Source: Hyphomicrobiales bacterium (GTDB lineage: Bacteria; Pseudomonadota; Alphaproteobacteria; Rhizobiales; Aestuariivirgaceae). Taken from it: a stretch of DNA of 5,817 bases. Positions 5,192 to 5,817 of the stretch are shown here, piece after piece. Position 1 is the first letter of the stretch. Each line of letters opens with the position of its first letter. The notes below the pieces were generated by a model, which worked only from the letters and a program-made list of their open reading frames with translations, did no database searches and was not told the origin of the DNA. The stretch lies in NCBI GenBank assembly GCA_013002595.1, contig JABDJG010000359.1:1-5817 (forward strand), in the 5' to 3' direction. The translations under genes and the position numbers were made by a program.

Positions 5192-5817
5192 ATGCGGTTT
5201 TTCGTAGGATTGATTGTTGCTGTAACCGCATGGGCGGGCATGCTGGCAGTCTCGGTTGAGGCCAAGCCCCGCACGAAGACCAAATACACCTATTACACCA
5301 TCTCGGGAAAATCGGCCCGCAACCTTTATCAGCAGATGGTCAGCCGCGGCCCCCATGTCAGCGGCGATAGGGCATTGGCTGCAACAAGCGTCACCACCCA
5401 GCAGACCGGCGAACTGACCGGCAATTCCAGCTGCCGCGTGCGCAATTACAGGCTGCGCATGGATTTCACCATCCGCCTGCCAAAGGTGCGCAACGAAAAG
5501 TCCCTGCCGCCGCGCCTGCGCAAGACCTGGAAGGCATTTTACCGTTTCGTGCGCCGGCATGAGCAGCGCCACCGGACGATCTGGATCGGCTGCGCTGCCA
5601 GCATTGAGAGCCAGGTTCGCAAGATCCGCGCAAAATCATGCCGCCAGGCCGACCAACTGGCCAACTCCATCTTCAAGAAGATCAGCGCATCGTGCGAAAA
5701 AAAGCACGACGCCTTTGACCGGTCCGAGCAGAAACGTCTTGCCCGCCACCCGCTGGTGGTTGCCGCAAAACGTGTGCCGCGCAAGAAGCTCAAGACCGCA
5801 TCGCGGCGCGCCAGTGG
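5192..5817 (+). CDS. Secreted DUF922 protein, predicted zinc protease (3' partial)
   Basis: The reading frame stays open from ATG 5192 to the window end, giving 208 residues and no stop, so the gene is cut by the window. Residues 1-24 are a signal peptide (MRFF, hydrophobic core, cleavage likely after SVEA before KPR), so the product is exported. The mature part resembles the DUF922 / COG5661 family of predicted secreted Zn-dependent proteases: YTISGKSARNLYQQM near 35-49 with a GP after it, a cysteine strand region CRVRNYRLRMDFTIRLP (81-97), and HEQRH (123-127), an HExxH motif expected to bind zinc with Glu124 as catalyst. Cysteines 81, 134, 150 and 168 may pair. From about residue 160 the chain is rich in Lys and Arg (for example KRVPRKKLK, 193-201), which I do not recall as usual for the family. 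It is transcribed divergently from the cold-shock block. Substrate unknown; protease activity is a family prediction. Confidence 0.85.
   Translation, partial: MRFFVGLIVAVTAWAGMLAVSVEAKPRTKTKYTYYTISGKSARNLYQQMVSRGPHVSGDRALAATSVTTQQTGELTGNSSCRVRNYRLRMDFTIRLPKVRNEKSLPPRLRKTWKAFYRFVRRHEQRHRTIWIGCAASIESQVRKIRAKSCRQADQLANSIFKKISASCEKKHDAFDRSEQKRLARHPLVVAAKRVPRKKLKTASRRAS

Noticed and set aside
5123..5572. 149-codon - strand reading frame facing the DUF922 gene
   Set aside because: It overlaps the signal peptide and HExxH-coding region of the DUF922 gene in antisense and shows no domain.

Overview
The window looks like a chromosomal segment of a GC-rich alphaproteobacterium, most likely of the Rhizobiales (Hyphomicrobiales). 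The clues are the codon use, the flavour of the HemF, cold-shock and DUF922 proteins, and an intergenic palindrome of the 'CCGTCATCCCGG...CCGGGATGACGG' type common in that order. No genus can be named safely from the sequence alone. There are no rRNA or tRNA genes, CRISPR arrays, transposases or phage genes. The first ten bases are a run of G that may be an assembly or sequencing edge.

Layout. The left half (107-3198) is on the + strand: oxygen-dependent coproporphyrinogen III oxidase (hemF), a YcaD-like 12-helix MFS transporter whose ATG overlaps the hemF stop (ATGA), then, after 42 bases with a strong ribosome binding site, a CurA-like NADPH-dependent MDR-family reductase. The right half holds a - strand block read from 5057 down to 3468: a 70-residue cold-shock-domain protein, a secreted RNase T2, and a class I glutamine-amidotransferase-like protein. 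These three are packed with a 4-base gap and a 1-base overlap, so they are probably one transcript. A secreted DUF922 (HExxH, predicted zinc protease) gene starts at 5192 on the + strand, divergent from the block, and runs off the window end.

The two halves converge on a 269-base intergenic region (3199-3467) that contains a nested inverted repeat: 20-base outer arms (19/20 match, 3231-3250 and 3415-3434) around a REP/RIME-like double palindrome (3270-3378) with perfect 12- and 15-base arms. The divergent region at 5058-5191 carries a perfect 10+4+10 palindrome (5112-5135) that could be an operator or a 5'-UTR hairpin.

How the genes work together. hemF and the transporter are probably translationally coupled, so the transporter may handle a metabolite related to heme synthesis or oxygen stress; this is inference. 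The cold-shock/RNase T2/amidotransferase block joins a cytoplasmic RNA chaperone to an exported RNase, which hints at an RNA-related or stress-related role but proves nothing. I see no clearly new defence or mobile system. The best candidates for novelty are the nested inverted repeat, the three-gene block with its palindromic upstream region, and the hemF-MFS coupling.
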